This document shows, piece by piece, positions 1 to 9,375 of a stretch of DNA of 27,019 nucleotides. The notes below the pieces were generated by a model, which was not told where the DNA came from, made no database searches, and worked only from the letters and a program-made list of their open reading frames with translations. Within the stretch, counting starts at the first letter, position 1, and each line of letters opens with the position of its first letter. The stretch is taken from NCBI GenBank assembly GCA_033764445.1, contig JANRIZ010000165.1, forward strand, positions 1 through 27,019, written 5' to 3'. Source of the DNA: JANRIZ01 sp033764445. Lineage in GTDB: Bacteria; Verrucomicrobiota; Verrucomicrobiia; JAWXBN01. The translations under genes were made by a program, and so were the position numbers.

Positions 1-71
1 ACCTCATGCTGCTGCGCAACAGCGAAGCCGGCCACCAACATGGCTACCAAAGAAATAAACACCTTTTTCAT
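1..71 (-). CDS. N-terminus of an exported protein (partial)
   Basis: The reverse strand carries an ATG at 69-71 followed by 23 sense codons that run off the left edge of the window. The visible peptide begins MKKVF, continues with a hydrophobic stretch (ISLVAMLVAGF) and then AVAQQ, a classical signal peptide with a likely signal peptidase I site after AVA. The mature part is essentially absent, so the function cannot be named. The gene is transcribed away from lepA, and the 172 bases between them must hold both promoters. Confidence 0.6.
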   Translation of the reverse strand, partial: MKKVFISLVAMLVAGFAVAQQHE

Positions 72-191
72 GAATGTTGATCTACAGGTTTTTTCACAGG
101 GAGCACAAAGATAGGCTCCGATGTACATACATCGACAGAACCAAATACCCCCCGACAATGTTCGTCATACATTGATATTCGCACAATTACG

Positions 192-206
192 TCGGGCAAT
201 GCCCGA
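192..206. promoter_or_regulatory. 15-bp palindrome upstream of lepA
   Basis: TCGGGCA and TGCCCGA flank a single A, giving a perfect 7-bp inverted repeat 37 bases before the lepA start, in the spacer between two divergent genes. It could be an operator or a small hairpin in the lepA leader. No regulator is identified and a chance origin is possible. Confidence 0.2.
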
Positions 207-243
207 TTGCGCAGTATTTTCGCGCCCGCTTTAGTCAAGGGGA

Positions 244-2034
<1,791 letters not shown>

Positions 2035-2054
2035 CCCCCCCACCCCCCATCGGA

Positions 2055-3221
2055 ATGCCCATGGCCGTACAGGAAACCCCCCCCACCAAAAACGAGCTGA
2101 AGGATATGGTCAAATTCCTTCGGCGGATGTTGTGCTACAACCGCGATCTTTATCCGGTGGAACGGGTCCAGGAGATCCAGGACGAGATCAGCCAGGCACA
2201 AACCGCGCTCAAAACCTCGGACACACGGAAAATCCAGGAAACCGGGCGTCACCTGCGGACCCATCTCAAAAAAAACTTCCCCCCCCCTGAATACGGCGGA
2301 TGGCGTGAAAATGTGGAGGTCCTGTTTGTGGCGCTGGTCCTGGCCTTTGCCATCCGCACCTATTTCCTCCAGCCTTTCCAGATTCCCACCGGTTCCATGC
2401 AGCCGACCCTTTATGGCATCGACAAAATCGCGGAGGACATCCCGGAACGGGATTTTCCCTCCGTGCCCCGCCAGATTTTTGAAAAGATTTTCATGGGCCG
2501 GAGTTACGTTTTTCTCAAGCCGCGCGAAAGCGGGCCCATCGCCGCCTACCGGGGTTTTGGCAAACTCTACTGGCTGGAATTTTCCCAGATCCAAATCGGC
2601 AGGGACACCTACACATTCTGGATTCCCCTCGACTATCTCAACCGGATCGTGCCCCTCTATGAGTCGGGCCATCCCGACAAACCCCTCACCGGAGGCAGAA
2701 TCTTTGCCGCCGGTGAGGTCGCCGCCAGCACCTGCATGACCACCGGAGACTTCGTCTTTGTGGACAAGTTTTCCTATAATTTCATCCGGCCAAAACGGGG
2801 GGAGGTCTTTGTGTTCATGACCACCGGCATTTCCGACATTACCGCCAATCTGCGCAGTCAGAACATTCCCGGGGACCACTACTACATCAAACGTCTTTCG
2901 GCCCTGGGCGGGGACACGGTCCAGATTGTGCCGCCCCATCTGCTGGTCGACGGCAAAGTGGCCGACTTCAACAAAATGTACAAACGCATTTATTCGATGC
3001 AAAACGGATACAACGGGTATGTGCTCCGGCCTGATTTCAAGGTGCTGCATTCCTCCGAAGAGGTCTATACCGTCCCCGAAGACCATTATTTTGCACTGGG
3101 GGACAATTCCCGCAACAGCTGGGACAGCCGCGGATGGGGTTCGGTCCCCGCCCAGCATGTCGTGGGCAGGGGGTTCATGGTCTTCTATCCCTTCACCACC
3201 CGATGGGGGTTCATCCACTGA
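2055..3221 (+). CDS. lepB: Signal peptidase I with long internal insertion
   Basis: The 388-residue protein is a membrane-anchored S26 leader peptidase that removes signal peptides from exported preproteins. A charged N-terminal region of about 80 residues precedes one hydrophobic segment (VEVLFVALVLAFAIRTYFL). The catalytic serine is in GSMQPT (Ser114), the general-base lysine in YYIKRL (Lys279), and the conserved box GDNSRNSWDSRGWG follows near the C-terminus. Serine and lysine are 165 residues apart, against 55 in E. coli LepB (Ser90, Lys145), so there is a large insertion in the periplasmic domain. The ATG at 2055 was chosen because it follows the lepA stop closely; a second ATG at 2061 is possible. 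The upstream in-frame extension overlaps lepA and was rejected. It forms a likely operon with lepA. Confidence 0.95.
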   Translation: MPMAVQETPPTKNELKDMVKFLRRMLCYNRDLYPVERVQEIQDEISQAQTALKTSDTRKIQETGRHLRTHLKKNFPPPEYGGWRENVEVLFVALVLAFAIRTYFLQPFQIPTGSMQPTLYGIDKIAEDIPERDFPSVPRQIFEKIFMGRSYVFLKPRESGPIAAYRGFGKLYWLEFSQIQIGRDTYTFWIPLDYLNRIVPLYESGHPDKPLTGGRIFAAGEVAASTCMTTGDFVFVDKFSYNFIRPKRGEVFVFMTTGISDITANLRSQNIPGDHYYIKRLSALGGDTVQIVPPHLLVDGKVADFNKMYKRIYSMQNGYNGYVLRPDFKVLHSSEEVYTVPEDHYFALGDNSRNSWDSRGWGSVPAQHVVGRGFMVFYPFTTRWGFIH

Positions 3222-3224
3222 AGT

Positions 3225-3247
3225 CAATCCCCGTCCATCGGGGATTG
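3225..3247. terminator. Hairpin between convergent lepB and ATP pyrophosphatase gene
   Basis: CAATCCCCG and CGGGGATTG form a perfect 9-bp stem around a 5-base loop. The hairpin starts 4 bases after the lepB stop and ends 3 bases before the stop of the convergent gene, so it can serve both strands. There is no clear T-run, so intrinsic termination is inferred from position and stem strength. Confidence 0.55.
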
Positions 3248-3250
3248 CGA

Positions 3251-3952
3251 TCAGCGGCATGGATGCCTGTCTCGCACGGTGCGGATTCTCAGATAGGTGT
3301 AATCCGGCTCCCGAACCGTGCGCGCATCCTCAAAAACCAGTTCCCAGTCTTTCTGCCCCTCCAAGGTTCCCCCCCGTATGAGGGTGTGGAATTCACCGTT
3401 TTCCCCCGACAAATCAATGTCCGTATTCCGGCACTCCTCTGCGAGTCTCTCAAAAAGGCTCCGATCCACCTCCCGGCCCACCCAGTCCGGCCCCAATGTG
3501 CCCGCTTTCACACACGAAATGACCACCTTCATTCCGGCAGCCAATATTTCATCCCAAAGCTCCCGCCGGTCCCTTCCCCACAGGGGCATCCGGACGGAAA
3601 TTCCAGCCGGTTGGGCCCGTTGTAGTATCCAGTTGGGAAATCCGTCCACCTCCGCAATGTCGCCGGTGAATACGGTCCCGATTCCGTGATCATCCCGGAT
3701 TTTCCTCAATCCCTCCTCGTAATCCAGATCATAGGGTTCACTGACCGGCAGCCTCAGCCAGGCAAGCCCCATCTGCCGGGCCTGCATTTCCAATACGGGC
3801 AACGGATGGGCCTTGAAATCCGCTTCCGCAGGCGCAAACGTGACCAGGGCCGCAATCGTCCATCCGTCCCGCCGTGCCTGGTGCAGGGCCAGGGCGCAGT
3901 CCTTTCCCCCGGTCCACAAAACGGCTGCACGGGAATGGGGTTGTGGAGTCAT
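3251..3952 (-). CDS. Dph6-related ATP pyrophosphatase (DUF71, adenine nucleotide alpha hydrolase fold)
   Basis: The 233-residue protein has the PP-loop-type motif WTGGKDCALAL (GGKD at residues 15-18) near the N-terminus, and later VFTGDIAEVDG, then CVKAGTLGPDWVGRE and DLSGENGEFHT, which are signatures of the Diphthami_syn_2 family (MJ0570/Dph6-related). Family members bind ATP and activate a carboxylate for amidation. Eukaryotic and archaeal Dph6 makes diphthamide on EF-2, which bacteria lack, so the bacterial substrate is different and unknown. The start at 3952 removes an upstream extension that overlaps the preceding gene. It follows the DUF6580 membrane protein with a 13-base gap, so the two are probably co-transcribed and functionally linked. 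Confidence 0.85.
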   Translation of the reverse strand: MTPQPHSRAAVLWTGGKDCALALHQARRDGWTIAALVTFAPAEADFKAHPLPVLEMQARQMGLAWLRLPVSEPYDLDYEEGLRKIRDDHGIGTVFTGDIAEVDGFPNWILQRAQPAGISVRMPLWGRDRRELWDEILAAGMKVVISCVKAGTLGPDWVGREVDRSLFERLAEECRNTDIDLSGENGEFHTLIRGGTLEGQKDWELVFEDARTVREPDYTYLRIRTVRDRHPCR

Positions 3953-3965
3953 CAGCCGCCGGCTC

Positions 3966-4499
3966 TCAGGCCATCCGGGGCTCGTGCATCCGGAGTTTCG
4001 GGAATTCCCGCTGCAACATCCAGAAACCCCCGAAGAGAAGGGTGCCAAAAACCGCAAAACTCAAAAGCGTGCGGCCGTAAAACGGCAGGGCCATGGTGTA
4101 GCAATTCACCAATCCCGCGGTTGTCAGCGGGTACAGGGAGCCATCGATCCAGACCCCGAAATTGGTCACCAGAAAAAACAGGGTGGCACTCACGAAACTT
4201 CCCAGGGCAATCCGCTCAATGCTGGTCTGTTTCCGGACCCACAGGCCGATGACCACGGTCACCACAAACATCAGGTACACGAGGAGCATGAGGTTGTGGA
4301 ATCCCAGGACCCAGTCACTGATCACGAGGGCGGCCAGGGGGATCAGAAAGGCCTGCCGCCGGTCCTCAAAGGTCGCCCCGCCAAAAAGGGCCATGGCAAA
4401 GATGGGTTGGAAATTGTTGGCGATGTCGGGGATGAGCCGGGCGGCGGCGGCGACAAAAACAAACCCGGAAAGGACAAAAAGGCGGGGGGTGATTTTCAT
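3966..4499 (-). CDS. DUF6580-type integral membrane protein, putative transporter component
   Basis: The 177-residue protein has about five hydrophobic segments and begins MKITPRLFVLSGFVFVAAAARLIPD. The N-terminal run with RLIPDIANNFQPIFAMALFGGA, and the later DWVLGFHN and TNFGVWIDG, resemble the DUF6580 family, which looks like a substrate-binding (S-component-like) membrane protein of a transporter. No ATPase or partner is visible here, and no riboswitch was found upstream. The tight spacing to the downstream ATP pyrophosphatase suggests an uptake-plus-salvage pair. The family assignment is from memory of sequence pattern and the substrate is unknown. Confidence 0.65.
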   Translation of the reverse strand: MKITPRLFVLSGFVFVAAAARLIPDIANNFQPIFAMALFGGATFEDRRQAFLIPLAALVISDWVLGFHNLMLLVYLMFVVTVVIGLWVRKQTSIERIALGSFVSATLFFLVTNFGVWIDGSLYPLTTAGLVNCYTMALPFYGRTLLSFAVFGTLLFGGFWMLQREFPKLRMHEPRMA

Positions 4500-4578
4500 G
4501 GGGTTTCTCCGGTGCGTTTAAAAGTTGGCCGAAGACTATTCACATCCTTGCAGGGAATCAAGTCCGGAAATCCAATCC

Positions 4579-4598
4579 CCCCCGGCAAAGTCCGGGGG
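4579..4598 (-). terminator. GC-rich hairpin after the PhyH gene
   Basis: On the minus strand CCCCCGG and CCGGGGG pair around a 6-base loop, 8 bases beyond the stop of the dioxygenase gene and before the start of the DUF6580 gene on the same strand. The stem is strong but is followed by G and A rather than a T-run, so termination efficiency is uncertain. Confidence 0.4.
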
Positions 4599-4605
4599 CG
4601 GAAAG

Positions 4606-5418
4606 TCAGTGCCCGCCGCGGTTGTTCTTGGAACGGAAATAGGCCAGGTCCATTTCCAGTTTGGTCGGATCCCCGTAGCTGTTTCCGGCGAGGTCCCGGC
4701 CCCGGGCCAGGTAGATTTTGTGCTGGCTGAAGTTTTCCTGGTTGAATTTGACCGCCGTGCTCATGTAACGCATCGTGTATCCGCAACGGCGGATGTTGCT
4801 CGTGTTGGGCTCGCTGGCATGCATCAGACGCCCGTCATGCAGGCTGGCCTCATTGGGCTGCAACTCGATGAGGACGGCCTTGTTTTCATCAAACTGGTGG
4901 CGCTTGATCTCGGTGGGGAACACATGTTTTTCGGGGTCGGCGACGTTTTCATACTCGGAAAACCCGCCCGTCTGGGTGCCGGGAATGACCTTCATGCAGC
5001 CATTGACCCGGGTCGAGGGATCGATGGCCAGCCAGACGGTGCAGACACGGATCGGATCCAGCGACCCGCGCCAGTAGGAGGAATCCTCGTGCCAGGGCAC
5101 GCGCTTGCCATCCCCCCTGGGTTTGCAGATGAAATGGCTCGACCACAGGGCGATATCCGGTCCGATCACGCCTTCGACCAGATCGAGGACCTCGTCATCA
5201 AGCAACCAGTCAAAGAGTTTCACATCGGCAAAATGCGGAACATCCAGGTTTTCGGGACGGAATCCGGGCGGCAAATTGGCCACCAGTGTCTCAAAGTGGC
5301 TCCGCAGGGCCTCGAACTTCGCCGGTGAAAACACCGGGTTCCGGTAGAGGGTGTAGCCCTGGGTATTGTATTGGGCAATCTGTTCGGGTGAAAGACGGGG
5401 CTGATGGGTGGTGGTCAT
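4606..5418 (-). CDS. Phytanoyl-CoA dioxygenase (PhyH) family Fe(II)/2-oxoglutarate oxygenase
   Basis: The 270-residue protein has the iron-binding HxD motif in WHEDSSYW (His110, Asp112) and a distal LMHASEPN (His200), with Arg211 at the spacing expected for the 2-oxoglutarate-binding arginine. Members hydroxylate diverse small molecules using O2 and 2-oxoglutarate; the substrate cannot be read from sequence. The start at 5418 (MTTTHQPRLSPEQIAQY) was chosen because the family homology begins about there and the longer upstream extension would cover the divergent regulator gene. The gene is divergent from an AraC-type regulator with 72 bases between the starts, so the regulator probably controls it. 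Confidence 0.88.
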   Translation of the reverse strand: MTTTHQPRLSPEQIAQYNTQGYTLYRNPVFSPAKFEALRSHFETLVANLPPGFRPENLDVPHFADVKLFDWLLDDEVLDLVEGVIGPDIALWSSHFICKPRGDGKRVPWHEDSSYWRGSLDPIRVCTVWLAIDPSTRVNGCMKVIPGTQTGGFSEYENVADPEKHVFPTEIKRHQFDENKAVLIELQPNEASLHDGRLMHASEPNTSNIRRCGYTMRYMSTAVKFNQENFSQHKIYLARGRDLAGNSYGDPTKLEMDLAYFRSKNNRGGH

Positions 5419-5490
5419 GATTCTGAATAAAAGACATTGTTTCTGGATTTTCTTCCGGAATAACTGTATTTTATTACGATTAATTGATCT
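5419..5490. promoter_or_regulatory. AT-rich divergent promoter region, PhyH / AraC regulator
   Basis: These 72 bases separate the divergent starts and are distinctly AT-rich (for example TGTATTTTATTACGATTAATTG) compared with both flanking genes. Both promoters and the regulator's operator must lie here or at the gene edges. No unambiguous -35/-10 pair or direct-repeat operator was assigned. Confidence 0.45.
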
Positions 5491-6345
5491 ATGAAGACCA
5501 TGCGTCAACTCAAGGCCCGGGATTACATGTCCCCGCTCCGCCCGGCGCATTTCGGGCAAATCCGTCTGGAAACAGACCGTGGCATCACTCTCCACACGCA
5601 CAATTACCATGAATTGTTCTGGATCACCGAGGGTCGCGGACTGCATCTGATCAATGGGGCCCGTCGGCCTCTCCGGGAAAAATGCCTGGTTCTCATCCGT
5701 TCGGCGGATGTCCACGACTTTGTCCCGGACCCCGGACGGTTCCTGGGAATCGCCAACGTCGCCTTTTCCACCGGGACCTGGCGCCGTCTTTTTGAACGCT
5801 GCTTTCCCGGCATCACCGACCCGATGTCTCTCCCTCATGTCCGGGACCGTGAATTTTTATTGGATGATTCCCAGTGGGCGGACCTTCAACTCGCCTCGGT
5901 GGACCTGGCCGCCGGTCGTCGCGGGATTTTTGAAACGGAGCTTTTCCTGCTCAATCTCTTCAAAATTCTGGGTCTCGGCAAACCGCTCGCCGCAGAGGCC
6001 CCCCCTCTCCCCGAATGGCTGGAGCGGGCGGTCCGGGAAATCCGCCAGCCCGCCCATTTCATCGGAGGCACACCGGCTTTTGCCCGTCTGGCGGGCCGTT
6101 CGGGCGAACATGTGGCCCGGGTGCTCAAACGGTTGCGGGGACTGACCCCCACGGACCTGGTCAATGAGGCCCGCCTGGATTACGCCGCCCACCGGCTCAT
6201 CAGCACCCACGACAAGATTCTCGACATCGCTCTGGATAGCGGCTTTAAAAATCTCGGCCATTTCTACAAGGTTTTTGAGGGAAAATTCAGGACAAGCCCA
6301 CGACGGTACCGGCTCCACCACCAGAAAATCATCAAATCCCCCTGA
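5491..6345 (+). CDS. AraC-family transcriptional regulator
   Basis: The 284-residue protein has an N-terminal cupin-like sensor domain (HTHNYHELFWITEGRGLHLING, ending about residue 150) and a C-terminal double helix-turn-helix domain. The latter includes LTPTDLVNEARLDYAAHRLI and the second recognition element ILDIALDSGFKNLGHFYKVFEGKF, then RTSPRRYR, the standard AraC C-terminal pattern. Such proteins bind a small ligand, often a sugar, and activate adjacent catabolic genes. The divergent PhyH dioxygenase is the obvious candidate target. Its effector is unknown. Its 3' end converges on the glycosyltransferase gene with only 11 bases between the stops. Confidence 0.9.
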   Translation: MKTMRQLKARDYMSPLRPAHFGQIRLETDRGITLHTHNYHELFWITEGRGLHLINGARRPLREKCLVLIRSADVHDFVPDPGRFLGIANVAFSTGTWRRLFERCFPGITDPMSLPHVRDREFLLDDSQWADLQLASVDLAAGRRGIFETELFLLNLFKILGLGKPLAAEAPPLPEWLERAVREIRQPAHFIGGTPAFARLAGRSGEHVARVLKRLRGLTPTDLVNEARLDYAAHRLISTHDKILDIALDSGFKNLGHFYKVFEGKFRTSPRRYRLHHQKIIKSP

Positions 6346-6356
6346 GGCCGGTCTGC

Positions 6357-7076
6357 TCACCCTTCCCGGAGCGGGATGAAGGCGTCCTTTGAGGCCCGGG
6401 CCAGAAACCACAGCCAGCGGAGGGCATCCGCCACGGGCCGTATCCCGCTGTGTCCGCCCGGAGGATACACGCAGCGGATCGGCACAAATTGCACGGGAAT
6501 CCCCGTCCGGGCCCAGTGCAGGATCATCTCGGTCTCAATCTCATAATGCCGCGCCCGAAACGCAACCCCGGCATACGCGGCACGGGGCAGATACCGGAAT
6601 CCGCACTGGCTGTCGGGCAGGTCCAGACCTGTCATGAGGGTCAGCACCTGCGACATGGCCCGGTTGACCCACAGACGTCCCCGGGGCATCCGGCGGAAGG
6701 CTCCGGGGAAACGGTTGCCAATCAGAACAGTCCCCTCCGTCTGCCGCGCCCGCTCCAGAAAACCGTCCAGGTCCCCGGGATCATGCTGTCCGTCACCATC
6801 CATCAGCACCACGGCATCAAACCCGTTTTCTTCCGCAAATTGCAGCCCGGCACGCAGGGCCAATCCCTTGCCCCCGGTTCTTGGGGGGCTGATCACCCAC
6901 GCCCCACACCGGGAGGCGACCGGGACGGTCCGATCGGTCGATCCGTCATCAACGACCAGCACGGCGGAAACCTGCGGGAGCACCCCCCGGAGCACACGGG
7001 CAATCATGGCCTCCTCGTTGCGGGCGGGAATGATCGCAAGAATTCTTCGTTTAAGGGTTGACGCCTCCATTTCCAC
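6357..7076 (-). CDS. Family 2 glycosyltransferase (dolichyl-phosphate mannosyltransferase-like)
   Basis: The 239-residue soluble protein has the GT-A fold signatures IIPARNEE (residues 15-22), VVDDGSTDRT (41-50) and LMDGDGQHDP (91-100; the DGD holds the divalent metal and nucleotide-sugar), followed by a QCGFRYL motif. It would transfer a sugar from a nucleotide donor to a lipid carrier or other acceptor. It lacks the C-terminal transmembrane helices of some relatives, although WLWFLARASKDAF near the end may touch the membrane. Its start lies only 17 bases from the start of the divergent lipoprotein gene; a start two codons further in (7070) is equally possible. Confidence 0.88.
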   Translation of the reverse strand: MEMEASTLKRRILAIIPARNEEAMIARVLRGVLPQVSAVLVVDDGSTDRTVPVASRCGAWVISPPRTGGKGLALRAGLQFAEENGFDAVVLMDGDGQHDPGDLDGFLERARQTEGTVLIGNRFPGAFRRMPRGRLWVNRAMSQVLTLMTGLDLPDSQCGFRYLPRAAYAGVAFRARHYEIETEMILHWARTGIPVQFVPIRCVYPPGGHSGIRPVADALRWLWFLARASKDAFIPLREG

Positions 7077-7093
7077 TGACTAGCAGTTATGGC

Positions 7094-7495
7094 ATGAAAC
7101 TGAAGCACATTTTGGGGCTTGTTCTGGCGGTCGCGCTCCTGACAGCCTGTGAGGAAAAGAAACCCGACTTCACCCAGCCACCCCCGTCGACTGGTTCCAC
7201 GGCCCCTGCCAACCCGGATGGGGTCCTGACCAACCAGGATGTGGTCACCTCCATGATTGCCAAGGGGCAGGAGACAAAAGCCGACATCCAAACCTCCGAA
7301 ATCGCCCGGGCCATTGAGGCGTACAAGGCGGAAGAAGGCAAGCTGCCCCCCTCCCTGGAGGAACTGGTCGCCAAAAACTATCTCTCCAAAATGCCCACGG
7401 TTCCCCAGGGCCTGAAACTCAAGTACGATCCGACCACCGGCACCATCTCCGTGGAACTCGAGCGTGTCCCCCAGGCCCCCGCGCCGGCCCAATAA
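7094..7495 (+). CDS. Small lipoprotein with a pseudopilin-like C-terminal domain
   Basis: The 133-residue product starts with a type II signal peptide: MKLKHILGLVLAVALL then the lipobox LLTAC with the lipidated Cys19. A Pro/Gly/Thr-rich linker follows. The C-terminal part (EIARAIEAYKAEEGKLPPSL, then EELVAKNYLSKMP and LKYDPTTGTISVE) resembles the globular end of type II secretion major pseudopilins, but the N-terminus is a lipoprotein signal, not a prepilin peptide. Function is unknown. The start at 7094 is chosen because it gives the signal peptide; longer versions overlap the divergent glycosyltransferase. Confidence 0.75.
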   Translation: MKLKHILGLVLAVALLTACEEKKPDFTQPPPSTGSTAPANPDGVLTNQDVVTSMIAKGQETKADIQTSEIARAIEAYKAEEGKLPPSLEELVAKNYLSKMPTVPQGLKLKYDPTTGTISVELERVPQAPAPAQ

Positions 7496-7520
7496 ACCTT
7501 CAATCCCCCGCTCCACTCCC

Positions 7521-8408
7521 ATGCATCCGCTGACTCCCATCCGGATCGGAACCCTTGTCCCCGGCGACAAGGCCGTCCCCTACATCAGGCAAATCCTGCC
7601 CCATGGTTTTGAATCCTTCCAGCTGACCTGCTGGCCGGACTGGGGGCAGACGGACCTCAAAAAAACCGCCGAGGAGGTCCGGGCCATCACGGGAGAAAGT
7701 GGCGCCTTTGTGGACTCCCTGGGCGTGTTTGGAAATCCGCTGCTTCACGAGAACACAGCCAGGGCCTTTGAACAGGCCATTGATGCGGCCGCCTGGTTCG
7801 GGGCGACAACCGTCTGCGGGTTCGCGGGGCGGCTGACGGATAAGCCCATCCCGGATTCAATCCCGAAATTCAGGGAGGTTTTCGGACCCCTGGCAAAACG
7901 GGCGGCGGACAAGGGTGTGAAAATCGGATTTGAAAACTGTCCCATGGGCGGCGACTGGAACAGGGGGGATTGGAATATAGCCCACAATCCCATGGCCTGG
8001 GAGCTGATGTTCGATTCCCTCGGCAACCCCGAGAGCGTGGGGCTCGAATGGGAGCCCTGCCATCAGATGGGGCAGATGATTGACCCGATGGCGCAGCTCC
8101 GGAAATGGTCCAAAAAGGTCGTTCATGTGCACGGCAAGGATTCCTCGATCTACCACGACATTCTCCGGACCGAGGGCATCGGCGGCGGCGGCAAACGTCC
8201 GTGGTTCCACCACCGCACCCCGGGGTTCGGGGACAGCAACTGGACGGATATCATCAGCGAATTGCTGCTCGCAGGCTTCAGGGGAAGCATCGACATCGAG
8301 GGCTGGCACGACAACGTTTTCAAAGACGAACTGGAAATGACCGGCCAGGTCCATGGCTTGAATCATCTCAAACGCTGCCGGGCGGAGTTTGTTCCCAACC
8401 CGGTCTGA
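7521..8408 (+). CDS. Sugar phosphate isomerase/epimerase-like TIM-barrel protein
   Basis: The 295-residue protein matches the AP_endonuc_2 / xylose isomerase-like TIM-barrel family. Metal-ligand-like segments appear in order: ENCPMGGDW (Glu), LEWEPCHQMGQ, KVVHVHGKDSS and SIDIEGWHDN, which are the barrel strands carrying Glu/Asp/His in these enzymes. Such proteins epimerise or isomerise keto-sugars and inositols, usually in catabolic clusters. The ATG at 7521 follows the lipoprotein gene by 25 bases. The substrate cannot be deduced, and the neighbours (a lipoprotein and mscL) give no pathway. Confidence 0.85.
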   Translation: MHPLTPIRIGTLVPGDKAVPYIRQILPHGFESFQLTCWPDWGQTDLKKTAEEVRAITGESGAFVDSLGVFGNPLLHENTARAFEQAIDAAAWFGATTVCGFAGRLTDKPIPDSIPKFREVFGPLAKRAADKGVKIGFENCPMGGDWNRGDWNIAHNPMAWELMFDSLGNPESVGLEWEPCHQMGQMIDPMAQLRKWSKKVVHVHGKDSSIYHDILRTEGIGGGGKRPWFHHRTPGFGDSNWTDIISELLLAGFRGSIDIEGWHDNVFKDELEMTGQVHGLNHLKRCRAEFVPNPV

Positions 8409-8444
8409 CAGGGGATCCAACCCAATGCTGATGGAGGAGAATTT

Positions 8445-8846
8445 ATGGGAATGATTCAGGAGTTCAAGACATTCATCTCCCGCGGAAATGTCATTGATCT
8501 GGCCGTGGGCGTGATCATCGGCGCGGCGTTCGGAAAAATCGTCTCCTCGCTGGTGGACAACATCCTGATGCCGCTTCTGGGCATCATTCTGGGCAAAATC
8601 AACTTTTCAACCCTCGCCTATTCCGTCAGGGACCTGGACGGGAAAACCATCGCTGAAATCAAATACGGTCTGTTCCTCCAGAACACCTTCGATTTTGTCA
8701 TCGTGGCGGCGGCCATTTTCCTGATGGTCAAGGTCATCAACAAACTGAAGAAACCCGCCGACGAAGCCCCGGCCCCCGCTCCCGCCGCGCCCCCGGAGGA
8801 CATCCTCCTGCTCCGCGAAATCCGGGACACACTCAAAAGGCGATAG
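8445..8846 (+). CDS. mscL: Large-conductance mechanosensitive channel
   Basis: The 133-residue protein has the normal MscL size and motifs: the N-terminal FISRGNVIDLAVGVIIGAAF (amphipathic helix plus TM1 with the glycine-rich pore face), then SSLVDNILMPLLGIILG, TM2 (FVIVAAAIFLMVKVINKLK) and a C-terminal helix after an Ala/Pro-rich linker. MscL opens under membrane tension and releases solutes during hypo-osmotic shock. A strong ribosome binding site, GGAGGAG, ends 6 bases upstream of the ATG. The Ala/Pro linker before the C-terminal bundle is longer than in E. coli. Confidence 0.96.
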   Translation: MGMIQEFKTFISRGNVIDLAVGVIIGAAFGKIVSSLVDNILMPLLGIILGKINFSTLAYSVRDLDGKTIAEIKYGLFLQNTFDFVIVAAAIFLMVKVINKLKKPADEAPAPAPAAPPEDILLLREIRDTLKRR

Positions 8847-8857
8847 GCTTTTCACGG

Positions 8858-8874
8858 GATCCGCAGCGCGGATC
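8858..8874 (+). terminator. Hairpin after mscL
   Basis: GATCCGC and GCGGATC form a perfect 7-bp stem with a 3-base loop, 11 bases after the mscL stop. The following bases (TGTCTG) are only weakly T-rich, so it may be an intrinsic terminator or simply an mRNA-stabilising hairpin. Confidence 0.4.
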
Positions 8875-8941
8875 TGTCTGCCGGCCAAAATGCACCGGAT
8901 GAAAAAGCCTCCCCGTTCCACGGAAATGATGCTACGGTGAA

Positions 8942-9367
8942 ATGACCATGAAACCGTTTCTCCTCCCCACTCTCCTCCTCACCGGTCTTTTGACCGCCTG
9001 TTCCACACCCGAAACCCGGATCAAGGAACATCAGGATACCTACCAGAAGCTTCCCTCGAAATTCCAGCAGTTGGTGGCCAAGGGAAAGATTGCGGAGGGA
9101 ATGAGCGAGGATGCCGTTTATCTGGCGCTGGGAACGGCGGATCAGATCATCGACAAAAATGACGGGGGAGTCGCCTCCCAAATCTGGATTTACACGGATA
9201 CCTACTACCAGGATGTCCCGAGCTGGAACACCTCCTACATTCAGACCCGCAATGGGGCGATTGTCCCGATCCAGAGTTATCAGCCCATCGCGGTCCCCCA
9301 CTCGGTTCCGCGATACAAACTGACCTTTGTGGACAAAAAACTGGTCTCGTGGGAAAAAACGCAATAG
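8942..9367 (+). CDS. BamE/SmpA-like lipoprotein
   Basis: The 141-residue product begins with a type II signal sequence ending in LLTAC (lipidated Cys20). The mature part contains KGKIAEGMSEDAVYLALGTAD, like the helical start of BamE/SmpA/OmlA domains, followed by a strand-rich section (IWIYTDTYY, then the C-terminal YKLTFVDKKLVSW). BamE-type lipoproteins sit in the outer membrane and support beta-barrel assembly, but this fold is shared by many small lipoproteins, so the role is only suggested. An internal ATG at 8948 is an alternative start. gluQ starts 8 bases downstream. Confidence 0.7.
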   Translation: MTMKPFLLPTLLLTGLLTACSTPETRIKEHQDTYQKLPSKFQQLVAKGKIAEGMSEDAVYLALGTADQIIDKNDGGVASQIWIYTDTYYQDVPSWNTSYIQTRNGAIVPIQSYQPIAVPHSVPRYKLTFVDKKLVSWEKTQ

Positions 9368-9375
9368 TTCCCGCC

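Noticed and set aside
4500..4605. Cobalamin or other riboswitch upstream of the DUF6580 gene
   Set aside because: The leader is only about 100 bases and contains a GC-rich hairpin but no conserved riboswitch core could be recognised.
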